The notes beneath the pieces were generated by a model. The model had not been told where the DNA came from. It worked only from the letters and a program-made list of their open reading frames with translations, and did not search any database. From an uncultured Opitutia bacterium (GTDB lineage Bacteria; Verrucomicrobiota; Verrucomicrobiia; Opitutales; Opitutaceae): a stretch of DNA of 55,109 bases. Of the stretch, positions 18,191 to 26,748 are shown one piece after another. The DNA is taken from NCBI GenBank assembly GCA_903827245.1, contig CAIKHO010000033.1:1-55109 (forward strand), in the 5' to 3' direction. Position 1 is the first letter of the stretch. Each line of letters starts with the position of its first letter. The position numbers and the translations under genes were made by a program.

Positions 18191-18570
18191 AGCGTGTCCC
18201 GGTTGTTCGGCAGTTTCTGGGGCAGGAAGTAAAAATAAGCCATGAGCCACCAGCTCCAGGATTGACGGTAGAGCAGAATGGGAATGACCAGGGCGCCGGC
18301 ACCGGCAGTCGCAATCGCCGCCATCGGGCCGAGCTTGCCGAAGGTGCACAGGAGAATGACGGGGATGATGAAGCCGATCACCGTCACGGTGTAGTTGATG
18401 ACGAATGGACCGAGGAAAAAGCCGTCGCCCCGGTCGAACTTCAAGCCGCAGTCCGGACATTGCCCGTTGATCCTGAAACGTGCATCCGGCTGGAACAGGG
18501 TGTGGCCGCCGCAATTCGGGCAGCGATTGGAGAGTCCGCGGGTGACGATCTGGCTGCGGGTGACTGGCAT
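18169..18570 (-). CDS. DUF983 family membrane protein
   Basis: 133 residues from MPVTRSQIVTRG; longer starts add only repeat-like sequence. Two zinc-ribbon knuckles (NRCPNCGGHTLF and GQCPDCGLKFD) lead into the conserved GDGFFLGPFVINYT motif. Two or three membrane helices (GFIIPVILLC, GPMAAIATAGAGALVIPIL) follow. This is the standard DUF983 architecture; the role is unknown, though some members sit near cytochrome oxidase genes. No such genes are nearby. Confidence 0.88.
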   Translation of the reverse strand: MPVTRSQIVTRGLSNRCPNCGGHTLFQPDARFRINGQCPDCGLKFDRGDGFFLGPFVINYTVTVIGFIIPVILLCTFGKLGPMAAIATAGAGALVIPILLYRQSWSWWLMAYFYFLPQKLPNNRDTLHEDEEE

Positions 18571-18984
18571 GTTGTTTGACCTTTTAATTTTGGCCGGGAT
18601 GGAACCGGAGGACAGTGTTACTGTTTCATTCTCACGCCTCTGAGCTTTTGCCACAAAAAGGCACGAGATGACACGATAGGAACCGTTCGGAATGGATTGA
18701 GGTTTCGGACACGAAACGGCGCCTGGGCTCTCCTGAATTTATTGTGGTTTGTCGCACTTTTGCGAACGACCGCTGCGGATGTCGGCTGCGCAGCGGCCTG
18801 TCGGGTTCCAGATTGGTGAAGACGGTCCCGGCCTCAAGACGCGAAGTCCGGCCGAGGCCGTGGCTGGCTCCAGTCACATGAGGGTTGCACCGAGGCCGGC
18901 GTTTTTTTACACCGGACAGAGCGGCATGCGCCTGATTGCCGAATGACAGAGACTGGCCCCGAAACCCTCGTTCTTGGCAAAGCG
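18571..18984. other. Intergenic between divergent genes, with dispersed repeat D
   Basis: From 18645 to 18698 it carries TTGCCACAAAAAGGCACGAG and ACACGATAGGAACCGTTCGG. This is an inverted copy of the sequence at 25396-25448. The remaining 280 bases show no coding frame that I trust. Confidence 0.6.
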
Positions 18985-19998
18985 ATGAACATGAGAAAAA
19001 TCCCCCGAGTTGCTTGTACAGCCGCGTTGCTTGGCCTTGCGGGCTTCCTGAATCCAACCCTGGCCGCGGACGCGGCTCCCGCGCCGGCCGCCCCCCGGCC
19101 GGGTGTCGCCGCCAAGGTGACAAAGGACGGGGACTATACGATCTCGCCGCCGTACGCCAACGGCCTGGAGTTGACCGCGGTGGAGGGCGTGCCGAAGGGC
19201 GCCATCCATGAGTTCACGATGAACTCGGCCGACAGCAAGATTTACCCGGGGCTGACCGGACCCTACCAGCGCAAGGTGGCGGTATATGTGCCGAGCCAGT
19301 ACGTGGCCGGAACCCCCGTGGCATTCATTGTCGTGCATGACGGGGTGGGGTACGCCAACCGGCTCCCGGTCATCCTCGACAACCTGATCAACGACAAGCG
19401 CCTGCCGGTGATGGTCGCGGTCATGATCAATTCCGGCGGCGGCGACGGCAAAGGCAGCGAGCGCGGCCTCGAATACGACACGGTGTCGGACAAATTCACG
19501 ACGTTCGTCGAGACCGAGGTGCTGCCGCGCATCACGCGCGACTACGGCGTGACTTTCACGAAGGACCCCGAGGGCCGCGCCACCATGGGCGGAAGCTCGG
19601 GCGGCTCGGCCGCGTTCACCATGGGCTGGTTCCGTCCGGATCTCTACCGCCGCATCCTGACTTACTCCGGCACCTACGTGAACCAGCAGTCGCCGGAGAA
19701 CCCGCAGTCATTGCACGGCGCCTGGGAGTACCACGAGCACCTGATCCCGCAGAATCCGCCCAAGCCCCTGCGGATCTGGCTCGAGGTGGGACAGAACGAC
19801 AACGGCTCCACCCGCGACGAGGCGTCCTGCCACAACTGGGTGCTGGCCAACCAGCACATGGCGACCGTGCTGAAGGCGAAGGGCTATCATTACCGTTACG
19901 TCTACGCCGAGGGCGCGGGCCATGTCGACCGCCGCGTCGTCGGGCAGACTCTCCCCGAGGCGCTCCTGTGGCTGTGGCAGGGGTATCCGATCAAGTGA
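18985..19998 (+). CDS. Secreted esterase, CE1/IroE-like alpha/beta hydrolase
   Basis: 337 residues from ATG 18985 (MNMRKIPRVACTAALLG); a second ATG at 18991 is equally possible. A signal peptide ends near TLAADAAPA. The core matches the esterase D/feruloyl-esterase (CE1) family: KVAVYVPSQYVAGTP, VVHDGVGY, a catalytic serine in MGGSSGGSAAF and a catalytic histidine in GAGHVDRR. Such enzymes hydrolyse acyl or feruloyl esters on plant polysaccharide or siderophore-type substrates. It is monocistronic and convergent with the next gene. Confidence 0.87.
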   Translation: MNMRKIPRVACTAALLGLAGFLNPTLAADAAPAPAAPRPGVAAKVTKDGDYTISPPYANGLELTAVEGVPKGAIHEFTMNSADSKIYPGLTGPYQRKVAVYVPSQYVAGTPVAFIVVHDGVGYANRLPVILDNLINDKRLPVMVAVMINSGGGDGKGSERGLEYDTVSDKFTTFVETEVLPRITRDYGVTFTKDPEGRATMGGSSGGSAAFTMGWFRPDLYRRILTYSGTYVNQQSPENPQSLHGAWEYHEHLIPQNPPKPLRIWLEVGQNDNGSTRDEASCHNWVLANQHMATVLKAKGYHYRYVYAEGAGHVDRRVVGQTLPEALLWLWQGYPIK

Positions 19999-20068
19999 GC
20001 CGGCGGATCTTGCCTGCTGCACTCTCGGTACGTCCCGTATCGCCTCTGTTTAATTCTAAAAAGCGTAG

Positions 20069-20213
20069 TTAACCACAAAGGCGCAAAGGGCACGGAGGCC
20101 AGGCCGGCATCGAGCAACCGGGGCAAAAACGCGCTTCATCCCACAGGTGAAAGTCTTTTTGGCCCGACCGGCTTCATAAAATATCCGCTCTATGCTCTTT
20201 GCGTCTCCGTGAT
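20069..20213. repeat. Degenerate CACAAAGG/TTTGCG element, family C
   Basis: ACCACAAAGGCGCAAAGGGC and GCTCTTTGCGTCTCCGTGAT are the arms. A degenerate family B copy (CACTCCTTTGGCACAGGAGG) follows at 20234-20284. Together they fill the 324-base spacer between two convergent genes. Confidence 0.55.
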
Positions 20214-20322
20214 TCAAATCCGGCGGCGGAATTCGGGCTAATTCCCCGATCCCACTCCTTTGGCACAGGAGGAAAACCAAGGACGATCCGGGTTTTGGAT
20301 CAAATTCCCAGCGGCAGTGAGA

Positions 20323-21537
20323 TCAGCCGGTTTCCAAATCCGGCAGGAACGCGGTGAGCAGGCCGATCAGCGGCAGGAAGCTGCAGACGTGGAAGACGTA
20401 GGAGATGCTGGTGTGGTCCGCCAGTTTGCCGAGCAGGGCGGAGCCGACGCCCGCGACGCCGAAGGCAAAGCCGAAGAACAGGCCGGCGATCAGCCCGACC
20501 CGGCCCGGCACCAGTTCCTGCGCGTAGACCAGGATCGCCGAGAAGGCGGAGGCCAGGATCACGCCGATGACGACGGTCAAAATTGCCGCCCAGCCGGCGC
20601 TGGCGTAGGGCAGCAGCAGCGTGAAGGGCGCGACACCGAGGATGGAGATCCAGATCACGTACTTCCGACCGTAGCGGTCGCCCAGCGGACCGCCGATGAT
20701 TGTGCCGGCCGCGACCGCAAACAGGAAGATGAAGAGATGGATCTGTGCCTGCTGGACCGACAGCCCGAACCGGCTGATGAGGTAGAAGGTGTAGTAGCTC
20801 GTCAGGCTCGTGAGGTAGATGTACTTCGAAAAAATCAAGGCCATGAGCACTGCCAGCGCCAGCACGACGCGCGGCGTGGACAGGGTCTGCTGCCGCCCCG
20901 GACGGACAGCGGCCGGCTGCTTTTTCCGTTCGGCCAGATTGCGCTGGTACCAGCCGCCCACCCGGAACAGCACCACGATGCCGAGCAGCGCGACCGCGGA
21001 GAACCACAGGACATGGGCCTGGCCCCGCGGCACCACGACGAGGGCCGCCAGCAGCGGCCCGAGCGAGCTGCCGAGATTGCCACCGACCTGGAACAAGGAT
21101 TGGGCGAAGCCATGACGCCCGCCCGAGGCCAGGCGGGCGATGCGCGATGCCTCCGGGTGGAAGATGGACGAACCGACCCCCACCAGTGCGGAAGCCACCA
21201 GCAGCATGTGGAAACTCGCGGCCTGGGACAGCAGCACGAGGCCAATGAGGGTCACGCCCATCCCGGCCGCCAGCGAGTAGGGCCTGGGCCGGCGGTCATT
21301 CAATATGCCGACCAGCGGCTGCAGGAGCGACGCGGTGACCTGGAAGGCGAACGTGATCAGCCCGATCTGGGTGAAGGTGAGGTGGTACGATTCCTTCAGC
21401 AGCGGGTACAGCGCGGGAATGAGCGACTGGATCGTGTCGTTGAGCAGGTGCGAAAAACTCAGCGCGAGCAGCACCTGCAAGAGGGTCTGCCCGGCGGCCT
21501 GCCGGGAACCGGCTGCGATGGTGGACGAATCATCCAT
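20323..21537 (-). CDS. fsr: MFS exporter, fosmidomycin-resistance type
   Basis: 404 residues starting at MDDSSTIAAG; a start 12 residues earlier is possible. Twelve hydrophobic segments. Family signature segments are LALSFSHLLNDTIQSLIPALYPLLKE split over helix 1, and GSSIFHPEASRIARLASGG with the loop that follows helix 4. Both are characteristic of Fsr and related exporters. GGPLGDRYGRKYVI is the MFS inter-domain motif. It would pump a drug or metabolite out using the proton gradient. The native substrate is unknown. Confidence 0.9.
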   Translation of the reverse strand: MDDSSTIAAGSRQAAGQTLLQVLLALSFSHLLNDTIQSLIPALYPLLKESYHLTFTQIGLITFAFQVTASLLQPLVGILNDRRPRPYSLAAGMGVTLIGLVLLSQAASFHMLLVASALVGVGSSIFHPEASRIARLASGGRHGFAQSLFQVGGNLGSSLGPLLAALVVVPRGQAHVLWFSAVALLGIVVLFRVGGWYQRNLAERKKQPAAVRPGRQQTLSTPRVVLALAVLMALIFSKYIYLTSLTSYYTFYLISRFGLSVQQAQIHLFIFLFAVAAGTIIGGPLGDRYGRKYVIWISILGVAPFTLLLPYASAGWAAILTVVIGVILASAFSAILVYAQELVPGRVGLIAGLFFGFAFGVAGVGSALLGKLADHTSISYVFHVCSFLPLIGLLTAFLPDLETG

Positions 21538-21640
21538 GCTGGCACCTATGCGCGGGGTGGCGCACTGGCGCAACCCGTTTGGGCTCGCGGGCTGACAGTG
21601 GGCCGACTTTGCCGGCGGAACAGTATGCTTTACGCACAGC

Positions 21641-21666
21641 TGTAGGAGCGGCTTTCCGTCGCGATG
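21641..21666. repeat. REP-like element, family A half copy (4)
   Basis: TGTAGGAGCGGCTTTCCGTC followed by GCGATG. Only one arm is present. Confidence 0.75.
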
Positions 21667-21728
21667 CTTTGGTCGCGCCGTATTCCATCACCGTACTGCA
21701 ACTGCAGACGTGCCGAACTATTGCGGAA

Positions 21729-21803
21729 GAGGTGGCCGCCGACCTCCGGGCGGCGGATTGAAATCATCGCAGTCTGTAACGCGCCCGGAGGTCGCGTTCC
21801 ACC
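21729..21803. repeat. GGTGG...CCACC inverted repeat, family E copy 1
   Basis: AGGTGGCCGCCGACCTCCGG and GCCCGGAGGTCGCGTTCCACC are the arms. A second copy at 25232-25360 has another repeat inserted between its arms. Confidence 0.82.
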
Positions 21804-21856
21804 CGATACCTTTCTTTAATGCGGCTAAACCGAGCGAGCGGTGCACCGCCGCAAGG

Positions 21857-22384
21857 TCACGATGTCGTGCTGTGCGTGACCTTGTCGTAGGCGTTGCGGA
21901 CGCGTGTCCACGCCTGCGTGACCTTGTCCTTCGCGTCGGTCCACGTGCCGTCCGTGGCTTTTTCCAGCTCACTGCCCATGGACTGCAGGTAGTCGCGCGC
22001 GTTGTTCAGCTCCTTCATGTTGAAATCCCAGTCCGCGGCTGCGCCATCCTTCATCGTGGCGCGTTTAGCGTTCAACGCCTGGATTCCGCTGTCGAGCCGC
22101 TTCATCATCAGGTTCAGGCCGGCGATGAAATCGGCGCGTTTGTCATAGGCGGCATCCTTGATCGTCGCCCAGGTGGCCGACGCGGTGGCGCTGTCCGCAT
22201 CTTCCTTCGCGGCAGCGGTCGCTCCGGACGGAATGGCGGGTGCGGGCGGGGTGGCTCGATCGGTCCCGGCCGCGGGCGGGGTCGGCGGCGAAGGATCGTC
22301 CTTGGCGCGACACGAACATACCAAGAGCGAAAGGGCGGCGAGGCCGGCGAAGGTCGACAGGGGGAGCAGATGGGTTGCTTTCAT
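21857..22384 (-). CDS. Putative lipoprotein, helical
   Basis: 175 residues from MKATHLLPLSTFAG. A hydrophobic signal ends in LLVCSC, a poor but possible lipobox. A proline/alanine-rich linker (about 30-60) is followed by an all-helical region: ATWATIKDAAYDKRADFIAG, LDSGIQALNAKRATMK, NNARDYLQSMGSELEK. This resembles small periplasmic coiled-coil proteins. I do not recognise a family. It is flanked by repeats and probably transcribed alone. Confidence 0.72.
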   Translation of the reverse strand: MKATHLLPLSTFAGLAALSLLVCSCRAKDDPSPPTPPAAGTDRATPPAPAIPSGATAAAKEDADSATASATWATIKDAAYDKRADFIAGLNLMMKRLDSGIQALNAKRATMKDGAAADWDFNMKELNNARDYLQSMGSELEKATDGTWTDAKDKVTQAWTRVRNAYDKVTHSTTS

Positions 22385-22553
22385 GGCTTTTGACCGCGGC
22401 AAGGGCGGCATATCACCATGGTGGTCTGAAATCCGGCATGGTTCCCCTGATTCCACGGCCGTTAATGCGGCCCCACTTCCGGTGCTGCGCCCTCTTTTGT
22501 AGCAAGACCGGTGATGTCGCACGGACGGCCTTCCCGCCGACCCTCCAAGGTGT

Positions 22554-22583
22554 AGTGTCAGCTATTAGTTGACACTGGTTTTT
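22554..22583 (+). terminator. Palindrome AGTGTCA...TGACACT with T run
   Basis: AGTGTCAGCTATTAGTTGAC followed by ACT, GG and TTTTT. It has the form of an intrinsic terminator on the plus strand, but no plus-strand gene lies upstream. It may be another dispersed palindrome. Confidence 0.4.
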
Positions 22584-22684
22584 CCCCGTTACGCGGGAGT
22601 GGGGCACGGACCAAGGAACAGGGGGACAAACCGTGCTGCCGGAATCCGGTGCCAGCAGTGTATCAGTTTGCTGATGATCGATGT

Positions 22685-22728
22685 TAGGAGCGGCTTTACG
22701 CCGCGAAGGTTCACCCGGCCGTTCCTAC
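22685..22728. repeat. REP-like palindrome, family A copy 5 (short)
   Basis: TAGGAGCGGCTTTACGCCGC with a short second arm GGCCGTTCCTA. Confidence 0.75.
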
Positions 22729-22755
22729 CGTTTCAAACTGATGTACTACCCGGCT

Positions 22756-25068
22756 TTATTTCAGGATCTCGTAGAGGCTCGCGTGATCGTCGGTCCACAA
22801 CCCGACCGGTTTTGCGGGGGTCTCCGGCGAGTCGGTTGCGGCGCGGATCTCCTCGTTGTCGAGCAGGTCATGGTTCTTCGTCACCAGGATCCAGGTCGTG
22901 CGGTAGATCCACCAGTCCTTGTCATCGTCGTCGGAGATGGTCGCGGTCGCCAGGCCGAACTCGCGGGCGAGGTTTTCCACGACCGGGCGCAGGTCGAGGT
23001 AGCGGTTCGACGTGTGCACGGCGATCACGCCGCCGGGCCTGAGTTGCTTGAGATAAATCTGGAACGACTCCTTGGTCAGCAGATGCACCGGGATGGCGTC
23101 GCTGCTAAACGCATCCAGCGCGAGCAGGTCGAATTGCTGCGGCTGACCCGCGGCCAGCTCCTGTTCCATCGAGAGCCGGGCGTCGCCCAGGACAATGTCG
23201 ACCTTGGCGGCGCAATAGGCGAGATAGGTGAACTGGCTGAGGGCCACGCGCTTCACGGCCGGGTTGATGTCGTAGATGCGCAGGTAGTCGCCCTTCCGGC
23301 CGTACGCGGCCAGCGTGCCTGTGCCGAGGCCGACCAGCCCGATGCGTTTTCCGTCCGGGGCGGCGAGGTGTTTGATCGCCAGGCCGACGCCGCTGGACTC
23401 CCCGTAGTAGCTCGTGGGCCAGGTGGCCTGCGGCAGCGCCTTGAACTGCATGCCGTGGGTGATCGCGCCGTTCAGCAGCAGGTTGTACCGGCCCTCCGAT
23501 TCGTCCGGGTTGTACTCGAAGACCTTGAGCGTGCCGTAGAAATTACGCGATGAGCTCAGCTTGACCCGGGCCTCGTCCTCGTCGCCGCTCCGGCGCATCT
23601 GGACGAGGAAGACCAGGCCCAGCCCGACCGAGCAGAACATCAGGAAACCGCCCGCGCGCGGCTGCCACTCGTGCCGCCAGCGGCCGCGGCGCAGGTCGAC
23701 CACACAGGCCGCGAAGACCACGAGCACGACCACGAGCACGATCCAGTGCTCCTGGTAGAAATCCTTGAGTTCGCCACCGATGCCGGAATCGCCGAGGAAC
23801 TTGCGGGTCAGCTCCTTGAACTGGCCCCAGAGGCCCGGGCTCGACTTGAGCGAGGCGCGGAGGACCGGTACCGTCCACGACGCGAGCAGCAGGCCGGCGC
23901 CGGTCGCGAGCGCGAAGGTCCGGCTCCGGTGCCGGAAGCACAGCACGCCGAGGCAATAGCTCAGCGCCCAGTAACCGGCCTGCAGTTCCCAATACTCGTT
24001 GAACACCAGTGGTGCCACGACGGCGACGAGGAAGCCGCCGAGCGCGCCGCCCGCGGAGATGAATAGGTAATACGACGTCAGCCGCCGCGGCGCCGGTTTC
24101 AGCCGGTAGAGTTCGCCGTGGCAGACCATGCACGCCACGAACAGGGTCGCGGTGTAGCCGGAGATCTGCTGGGACAGCGGGGCGGAGTTCCCGGACGACA
24201 GGAGGTGGCAGACCGTGGCGATGCCGATCACCAGCAGCGCGGTGAAAAGGCCGCGGTGATACCAGCGCGCATGGTCGAAGCAAAGGATGAAGCTGAGCAG
24301 GTAAAGACTCAGCGGCAGCACCCACAGGAACGGCACCACGGCCACCTCCTGGCAGAGCTTGTTGGTCGTCGCCAGCAGGAGGACCGAGGCCACCGCGGGC
24401 AGGCCGAGCCAGAGCAACCGGTCCTGCAGGGACGTCGGCGGTGCCGTGTCCTCCGGCGCCGGCGTCGCGACAGTGCCCGGCACCGCCTCGCTCCGCCACA
24501 GCCGCCAGGCACAATAGCCGCAGCAAATCACAAAGACGCCGAGGCCCGCCGACCACAGGCTGGCCTGCGCGTGGCGCGAAAACCGCCACTCGAAGAAAAA
24601 CGGATAACTGAGCAGCGCGAGCAGCGATCCCACGTTGGACAGCGCATAGAGCCGGTAGGGCGATACGCCGGGATTGGTCTGGCTGAACCACTGCTGCATC
24701 AACGGCCCGGTGGACGAGAGCACGAAGTAGGGCAGGCCGAGGCACGCGGTCAGCAGCAGGAGGATGTGGATGATCGGGTCGCCGGACACATGCGCTTTCC
24801 ACGACTCGGACGGGATGATCGGGAGCAAGGCGACGGATAACAGCAGCAGGACACCGTGCACAACGGCTTGGCGCCTCGGCTTAAGGTGCTTCGACGAGAA
24901 GTGGGCGTACGCATAGCCCGCGAGCAGCACCGTCTGGAAAAACAGCAGGCAGGTCGTCCACACTCCCGGACCGCCGCCGAACCACGGCAGGATGTATTTC
25001 CCGATCAGCGGCTGGACCTGGAACAGGAGGAACGCGCCGGTGAAAATGGTAAGCGCGTACGGCAGCAT
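22756..25068 (-). CDS. Membrane-anchored spermidine-synthase-like protein
   Basis: 770 residues from ATG 25068 (MLPYALTIFTGAFLL); a GTG at 25089 is the alternative. The first 490 residues carry about 12 to 14 membrane helices in which FQVQPLIGKYILPWFGG is the conserved opening. The C-terminal 270 residues form a SpeE-like Rossmann domain: GLVGLGTGTLAAYG (SAM-type glycine motif), YDINPAVKRV, LGDARLSMEQEL and LLALDAFSSDAIPVHLLT. This fused form is common in environmental bacteria and labelled a fused MFS/spermidine synthase; no polyamine activity has to follow. It may transfer an aminopropyl or methyl group to a membrane substrate. Confidence 0.88.
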   Translation of the reverse strand: MLPYALTIFTGAFLLFQVQPLIGKYILPWFGGGPGVWTTCLLFFQTVLLAGYAYAHFSSKHLKPRRQAVVHGVLLLLSVALLPIIPSESWKAHVSGDPIIHILLLLTACLGLPYFVLSSTGPLMQQWFSQTNPGVSPYRLYALSNVGSLLALLSYPFFFEWRFSRHAQASLWSAGLGVFVICCGYCAWRLWRSEAVPGTVATPAPEDTAPPTSLQDRLLWLGLPAVASVLLLATTNKLCQEVAVVPFLWVLPLSLYLLSFILCFDHARWYHRGLFTALLVIGIATVCHLLSSGNSAPLSQQISGYTATLFVACMVCHGELYRLKPAPRRLTSYYLFISAGGALGGFLVAVVAPLVFNEYWELQAGYWALSYCLGVLCFRHRSRTFALATGAGLLLASWTVPVLRASLKSSPGLWGQFKELTRKFLGDSGIGGELKDFYQEHWIVLVVVLVVFAACVVDLRRGRWRHEWQPRAGGFLMFCSVGLGLVFLVQMRRSGDEDEARVKLSSSRNFYGTLKVFEYNPDESEGRYNLLLNGAITHGMQFKALPQATWPTSYYGESSGVGLAIKHLAAPDGKRIGLVGLGTGTLAAYGRKGDYLRIYDINPAVKRVALSQFTYLAYCAAKVDIVLGDARLSMEQELAAGQPQQFDLLALDAFSSDAIPVHLLTKESFQIYLKQLRPGGVIAVHTSNRYLDLRPVVENLAREFGLATATISDDDDKDWWIYRTTWILVTKNHDLLDNEEIRAATDSPETPAKPVGLWTDDHASLYEILK

Positions 25069-25136
25069 GGGGTCCGTCCAGTCGCGCACAAAGCCCGGGG
25101 AAATGCAATTCCGGGCCGGGCTAATTTTTCACCATT

Positions 25137-25448
25137 AAGAGGCGCGACATGACACGAAAAGACCCAGTTGGTTTTGGCTCAGCCGGACTCATGCAGTTGG
25201 AGGTCTATCTCACTGTGAAACTGCGAACTAAAAGGTGGCCGCCGACCTCCGGGCGGCGGAAGGGGCGTCGCTTGATGACGCCCGGGCGCAGTCAAGCTGC
25301 GCCCCTACGTAAAACCAAATGGTGCGCAGGCCAACCGTGCCCGGAGGTCACGGTCCACCTCGACCGACTGCATGAGTCCGGCTCAGAGCCATGACTCCAT
25401 TCCGAACGTTTCCTATCGTGTCTTGTCGTGCCCTTTTGTGGCCAAACA
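25137..25448. repeat. Nested composite of at least four inverted repeats
   Basis: From outside in, a family D arm (ATTCCGAACGTTTCCTATCG, 25396-25448) faces a fragment GACATGACACGAAAAGACC near 25147. Inside lies a pair AGCCGGACTCATGCAGTTGG (25180-25199) and CCGACTGCATGAGTCCGGCT. Inside that are the family E arms (25232-25258 and 25336-25360). Innermost is a family F palindrome (25261-25310). Each element looks inserted into the loop of the previous one. No gene is present. Confidence 0.8.
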
Positions 25449-25511
25449 GTTTGAAAATGAAAGAGCCGGCCGGAATCCCGGGTGGCTTCCCGTCCCGGCG
25501 AGCCCGCGGTA

Positions 25512-25949
25512 TCAATCGACTTCCTCGACCGCGTTGGGCAACCCCGCGTCACCGTCGGACTCGGGTGGAAAGTGCGCGGCGAGGAGGGTGCCGGCGCGCT
25601 CGATCCCGTGACTCAACCCGGCGGTAAACTCGCCGCGCTTGAAATACGCGGCCATCGCGGCGGCAACCTCCTGCCAGAAGGCATCGCCACATTTCTCGTG
25701 CACGCCCGTGTCGCCAACGATGGCAAAGGTGCGCGAGCGCGGGGCGAACAGAATGAGCACGCCGTTGCGGTGACGCGTTTGCGTCATGCCGAGCCGGGCA
25801 AAGTGGTGCTGGGCCGCGGCGACCGGATCGGCTGCCTTGTGCCGGGCGAGCAGCACGCTAATCTCGCCCGAGGTCGTTTTTTCCGCGGCGGCAATGGCCG
25901 CGACCACGCGGGCGTGGTCGATTTTCGGCGTGGAGAACCAGGGCTTCAT
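25512..25949 (-). CDS. TPM-domain protein, C-terminal partner of YgcG-like gene
   Basis: 145 residues from MKPWFSTPKIDHARVV. It is a single TPM (TLP18.3/Psb32/MOLO-1) domain: AAEKTTSGEISVLLARHK, GVLILFAPRSRTFAIVGD and EVAAAMAAYFKRGEFTAGL. There is no signal peptide or membrane helix. It is separated by four bases from the secreted TPM protein upstream, and that gene follows lemA. The set lemA-TPM-TPM is a known conserved arrangement of unknown function. Confidence 0.86.
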   Translation of the reverse strand: MKPWFSTPKIDHARVVAAIAAAEKTTSGEISVLLARHKAADPVAAAQHHFARLGMTQTRHRNGVLILFAPRSRTFAIVGDTGVHEKCGDAFWQEVAAAMAAYFKRGEFTAGLSHGIERAGTLLAAHFPPESDGDAGLPNAVEEVD

Positions 25950-25953
25950 GGTC

Positions 25954-26724
25954 TCACCAGCTTCCCCCTGCGCCACCGCCGCCGAACGATCCACCGCCGC
26001 CGGAAAAACTTCCGCCGCCGCCACCACCACCGCCGCCGCCGCCGAAGCCGCCACCCCAAGCGCCGGCGGCGATCCAGGGAGAGATTCGCCCGCTGCGGCT
26101 GTAAACGGTGCTGCGGCGGAAAAGCCGGCTCACGGCGAGCAGGATGATGATGAGAACGATGAGGCCAAAACCACCGAAGCTATCACCGGAGGCACCGCCC
26201 CGATTGCGGTCGGCCACGGTGCGCCCGGTGCCGTGATATTCGCCCCGCACCGCCGCGAGGAGTGCGTGGACGCCAGTCTCGACCCCGCCCGTGAAATCGC
26301 CGGCCCGGAAACGGGGCGTGATTTCATTCTCGATGATCTGCTTACACAGGGCGTCGGGCAGCGGCCCTTCCAAGCCGTAGCCGACCTGGATGAAAAGCCG
26401 GCGGTCCTGGCTGAAAATGAAAAGCACCGCACCGTTCTTGCGGTCGCGCTGGCCGACGCCCCAGGCCTGGGCCACCCGCACGGTGTAATCCTCGATCGAG
26501 GAGTCCGACTGCTGGTGCGGATAGATGACGACGAGGATCTGGTCGGAGGTGTCGCGCTCGAATTGCTCCAGCTCGGCATTGAGCCGGCCGGCGGTTTCAC
26601 GGCTGACGAGGTTTGCGTAGTCGTTGAAATGGTTGGTCGGAGCCGGCGGAATCACCTCCGCGGCGCGGGCACCGGCGTGGAGCAGGCACGCGCCGAGCAG
26701 GGAAAGGAGGACGCGCCAGCGCAT
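25954..26724 (-). CDS. YgcG-like secreted/membrane TPM protein with glycine-rich tail
   Basis: 256 residues. A signal peptide (to about ARAAEV) precedes a TPM domain at 30-165 with FNDYANLVSRETAGRLNAEL, DQILVVIYPHQQ, GAVLFIFSQDRRLFIQVGYG and ITPRFRAGDFTGGV. A single membrane helix (GLIVLIIILLAVSRLF) follows. The last 45 residues are almost only glycine and serine with W and F, ending GGAGGSW, as is usual for the family. It lies between lemA and the soluble TPM gene. Confidence 0.9.
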   Translation of the reverse strand: MRWRVLLSLLGACLLHAGARAAEVIPPAPTNHFNDYANLVSRETAGRLNAELEQFERDTSDQILVVIYPHQQSDSSIEDYTVRVAQAWGVGQRDRKNGAVLFIFSQDRRLFIQVGYGLEGPLPDALCKQIIENEITPRFRAGDFTGGVETGVHALLAAVRGEYHGTGRTVADRNRGGASGDSFGGFGLIVLIIILLAVSRLFRRSTVYSRSGRISPWIAAGAWGGGFGGGGGGGGGGGSFSGGGGSFGGGGAGGSW

Positions 26725-26748
26725 GGTCCGGGGCGGGATGGACCGCGC

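Larger units (their letters stand above)
22385..22755. other. Intergenic with hairpin and repeat
   Basis: No gene seen. It holds a palindrome at 22554-22576 followed by a T run, and a family A copy at 22685-22728. Confidence 0.5.

Noticed and set aside
20260-21645. 461-codon plus-strand frame opposite the MFS exporter
   Set aside because: Gln/Arg/Asp-rich antisense translation, no membrane segments.
25137-25448. Possible CRISPR array because of clustered repeats
   Set aside because: The repeats are inverted and nested, not direct repeats with equal spacers, and no cas gene is present.
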